Of a stretch of DNA of 7,191 bases, positions 6,499 through 7,191 are shown piece by piece (position 1 is the stretch's first letter; every line of letters begins with the position of its first letter). A program made the position numbers and the translations under genes. A model generated the notes under the pieces. It saw nothing but the letters and a program-made list of their open reading frames with translations, had not been told where the DNA came from and searched no databases. Origin of the DNA: Porticoccaceae bacterium (GTDB lineage Bacteria > Pseudomonadota > Gammaproteobacteria > Pseudomonadales > Porticoccaceae); contig JASLVT010000064.1 of the NCBI GenBank assembly GCA_030741175.1, positions 1 to 7,191 on the forward strand. Direction: 5' to 3'.

Positions 6499-6900
6499 CT
6501 ATTTTTTGTCGTTTGCATCATCTGCAGCGGTAAATGAAGGTACATCTTCATCATTGGCTTCGTCTACCTCGACAAACTCAGCATCATCAACGGTCTCTGC
6601 GGAGCGTACTTCATAGCCCTCAGAGGGGTCTATCAGCGGCCACTCATCGAAGGGGAACGGTTTGTTTTCTGTATTAAAGGTTAAAAACATAATCGTCTGA
6701 TAGACCCACTTACCCAACCCCTGGCCGAGATTACGCAAGTTTTCATTATCTTTGCCACTGAGCAGGACAAATAAAAACTGTACCAACACCAATATACTGA
6801 TTACCAGACGAGCCGCCAATAACAGCACGGTATATAACACCATATAGGCAAAACGCACCCAGGTATCAATATTTGCGAAGGGAATCTTATTTTCACTCAT
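6499..6900 (-). CDS. DUF4389 membrane protein
   Basis: A 133-residue inner-membrane protein of the DUF4389 family, function unknown. Residues 17-48 form one long hydrophobic stretch (FAYMVLYTVLLLAARLV...FLFVLLSG). It is long enough for a tilted helix or a tight hairpin and is interrupted only by R31. The family core follows: GKDNENLRNLGQGLGKWVYQ (49-68) and FLTFNTENKPFPFDEWP (72-88). The last 40 or so residues (92-133) form a strongly acidic, low-complexity tail rich in Asp, Glu and Ala, likely disordered. There is no cleavable signal peptide. The ATG at 6900 has a good GGTGA site (complement of 6907-6911) at 6 nt and overlaps the gpsA stop by 8 bp. The family is, from memory, often found beside sixA and gpsA in pseudomonads and relatives. 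That suggests a shared role, perhaps in envelope or phospholipid supply, but this is inference. Confidence 0.88.
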   Translation of the reverse strand: MSENKIPFANIDTWVRFAYMVLYTVLLLAARLVISILVLVQFLFVLLSGKDNENLRNLGQGLGKWVYQTIMFLTFNTENKPFPFDEWPLIDPSEGYEVRSAETVDDAEFVEVDEANDEDVPSFTAADDANDKK

Positions 6901-7191
6901 TAGTTTTCACCATAAATTCAACATCTGTACTTTGCTCTGCCAGCATCATCGCTCTCAGAGACTCCTTAATTGGCCGCTGCTCAAATAATGTGGCGTAGAG
7001 AGCCGACGCCAACGGCATATAAATATCTAACTGCTCCGCTCTCTGTATAACCAATTTAGTGGTGTTTATCCCCTCGGCCACCTGACCCACCTCAGACACT
7101 GCCTGCTCCAATGTTTTACCCTGCCCCAACGCCACACCAATGCGAAAGTTGCGACTGAGTGGCGAACTGCAGGTCACATGGAGATCACCAA
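6893..7191 (-). CDS. gpsA: Glycerol-3-phosphate dehydrogenase [NAD(P)+] GpsA, C-terminal part
   Basis: Cytosolic enzyme that reduces dihydroxyacetone phosphate to sn-glycerol-3-phosphate, the backbone for phospholipid synthesis. Only the last 98 or so residues of an expected 330-340 are in the window, because the frame runs off the right edge. Reading in from the edge gives GDLHVTCSSPLSRNFRIG, matching the conserved GDLxxTC...SRN segment of the GpsA substrate-binding helical domain. It is followed by GQGKTLEQAVSEVGQVAEGINTTK and MPLASALYATLFEQ, both typical of the family. The GTG at 7177 is therefore an internal Val codon and not a start. It is the first gene visible of the leftward unit, and its TGA overlaps the ATG of the DUF4389 gene by 8 bp. 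Confidence 0.95.
   Translation of the reverse strand, partial: GDLHVTCSSPLSRNFRIGVALGQGKTLEQAVSEVGQVAEGINTTKLVIQRAEQLDIYMPLASALYATLFEQRPIKESLRAMMLAEQSTDVEFMVKTNE

Noticed and set aside
7175..7177. GTG as a start for a short 94-residue protein
   Set aside because: The residues before it (GDLH) continue the conserved GpsA segment to the window edge, so this is the C-terminal part of a longer gene.

Overview
The window is a stretch of ordinary bacterial chromosome, densely packed with housekeeping genes. I see no mobile element, CRISPR array, rRNA or tRNA gene, and no defence or toxin locus. Protein sequences and gene order point to a gammaproteobacterium: DusA and TalB closely resemble the Escherichia/Pseudomonas forms, prmB is followed by aroC as in E. 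coli, and gpsA, a DUF4389 gene and sixA sit together as I recall from pseudomonads. A marine member of the Pseudomonadales/Cellvibrionales group would fit, but that placement is inference and was not tested by a search.

Layout. (1) Positions 1-2329, rightward: the 3' part of dusA (its 5' end lies off the left edge), talB 18 bp later, then a TerB-like gene whose ATG overlaps the talB stop. This looks like one transcription unit. (2) Positions 2336-4386, leftward: prmB then aroC, 53 bp apart, with aroC ending only 6 bp from the end of the convergent TerB-like gene. (3) Positions 4387-4499: a divergent intergenic region between prmB and folE. It holds a 25-bp interrupted palindrome, a probable prmB -10 element, and a Shine-Dalgarno sequence that favours the second ATG of folE. 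(4) folE, rightward to 5045, followed by a short 14-bp-period repeat and a strong two-way hairpin terminator (5097-5134). (5) Positions 5194-7191, leftward: gpsA (cut by the right edge), a DUF4389 membrane protein, sixA and a SERHL-like alpha/beta hydrolase. These overlap or lie within 8 bp of each other and end at the shared terminator.

How the genes work together. Most are core functions: tRNA dihydrouridine formation (dusA), the pentose phosphate pathway (talB), chorismate synthesis (aroC), ribosomal protein L3 methylation (prmB), the first step of folate synthesis from GTP (folE), and glycerol-3-phosphate supply for phospholipids (gpsA). Transaldolase handles erythrose-4-phosphate, a shikimate-pathway precursor, and both chorismate (via p-aminobenzoate) and FolE feed folate. 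The metabolic links are real, but the genes lie in separate transcription units, so the closeness may be chance. The least understood members are the TerB-like protein coupled to talB, the DUF4389 protein, and the hydrolase at the end of the gpsA unit. I found no convincing new biological system. The findings are modest regulatory and organisational observations.
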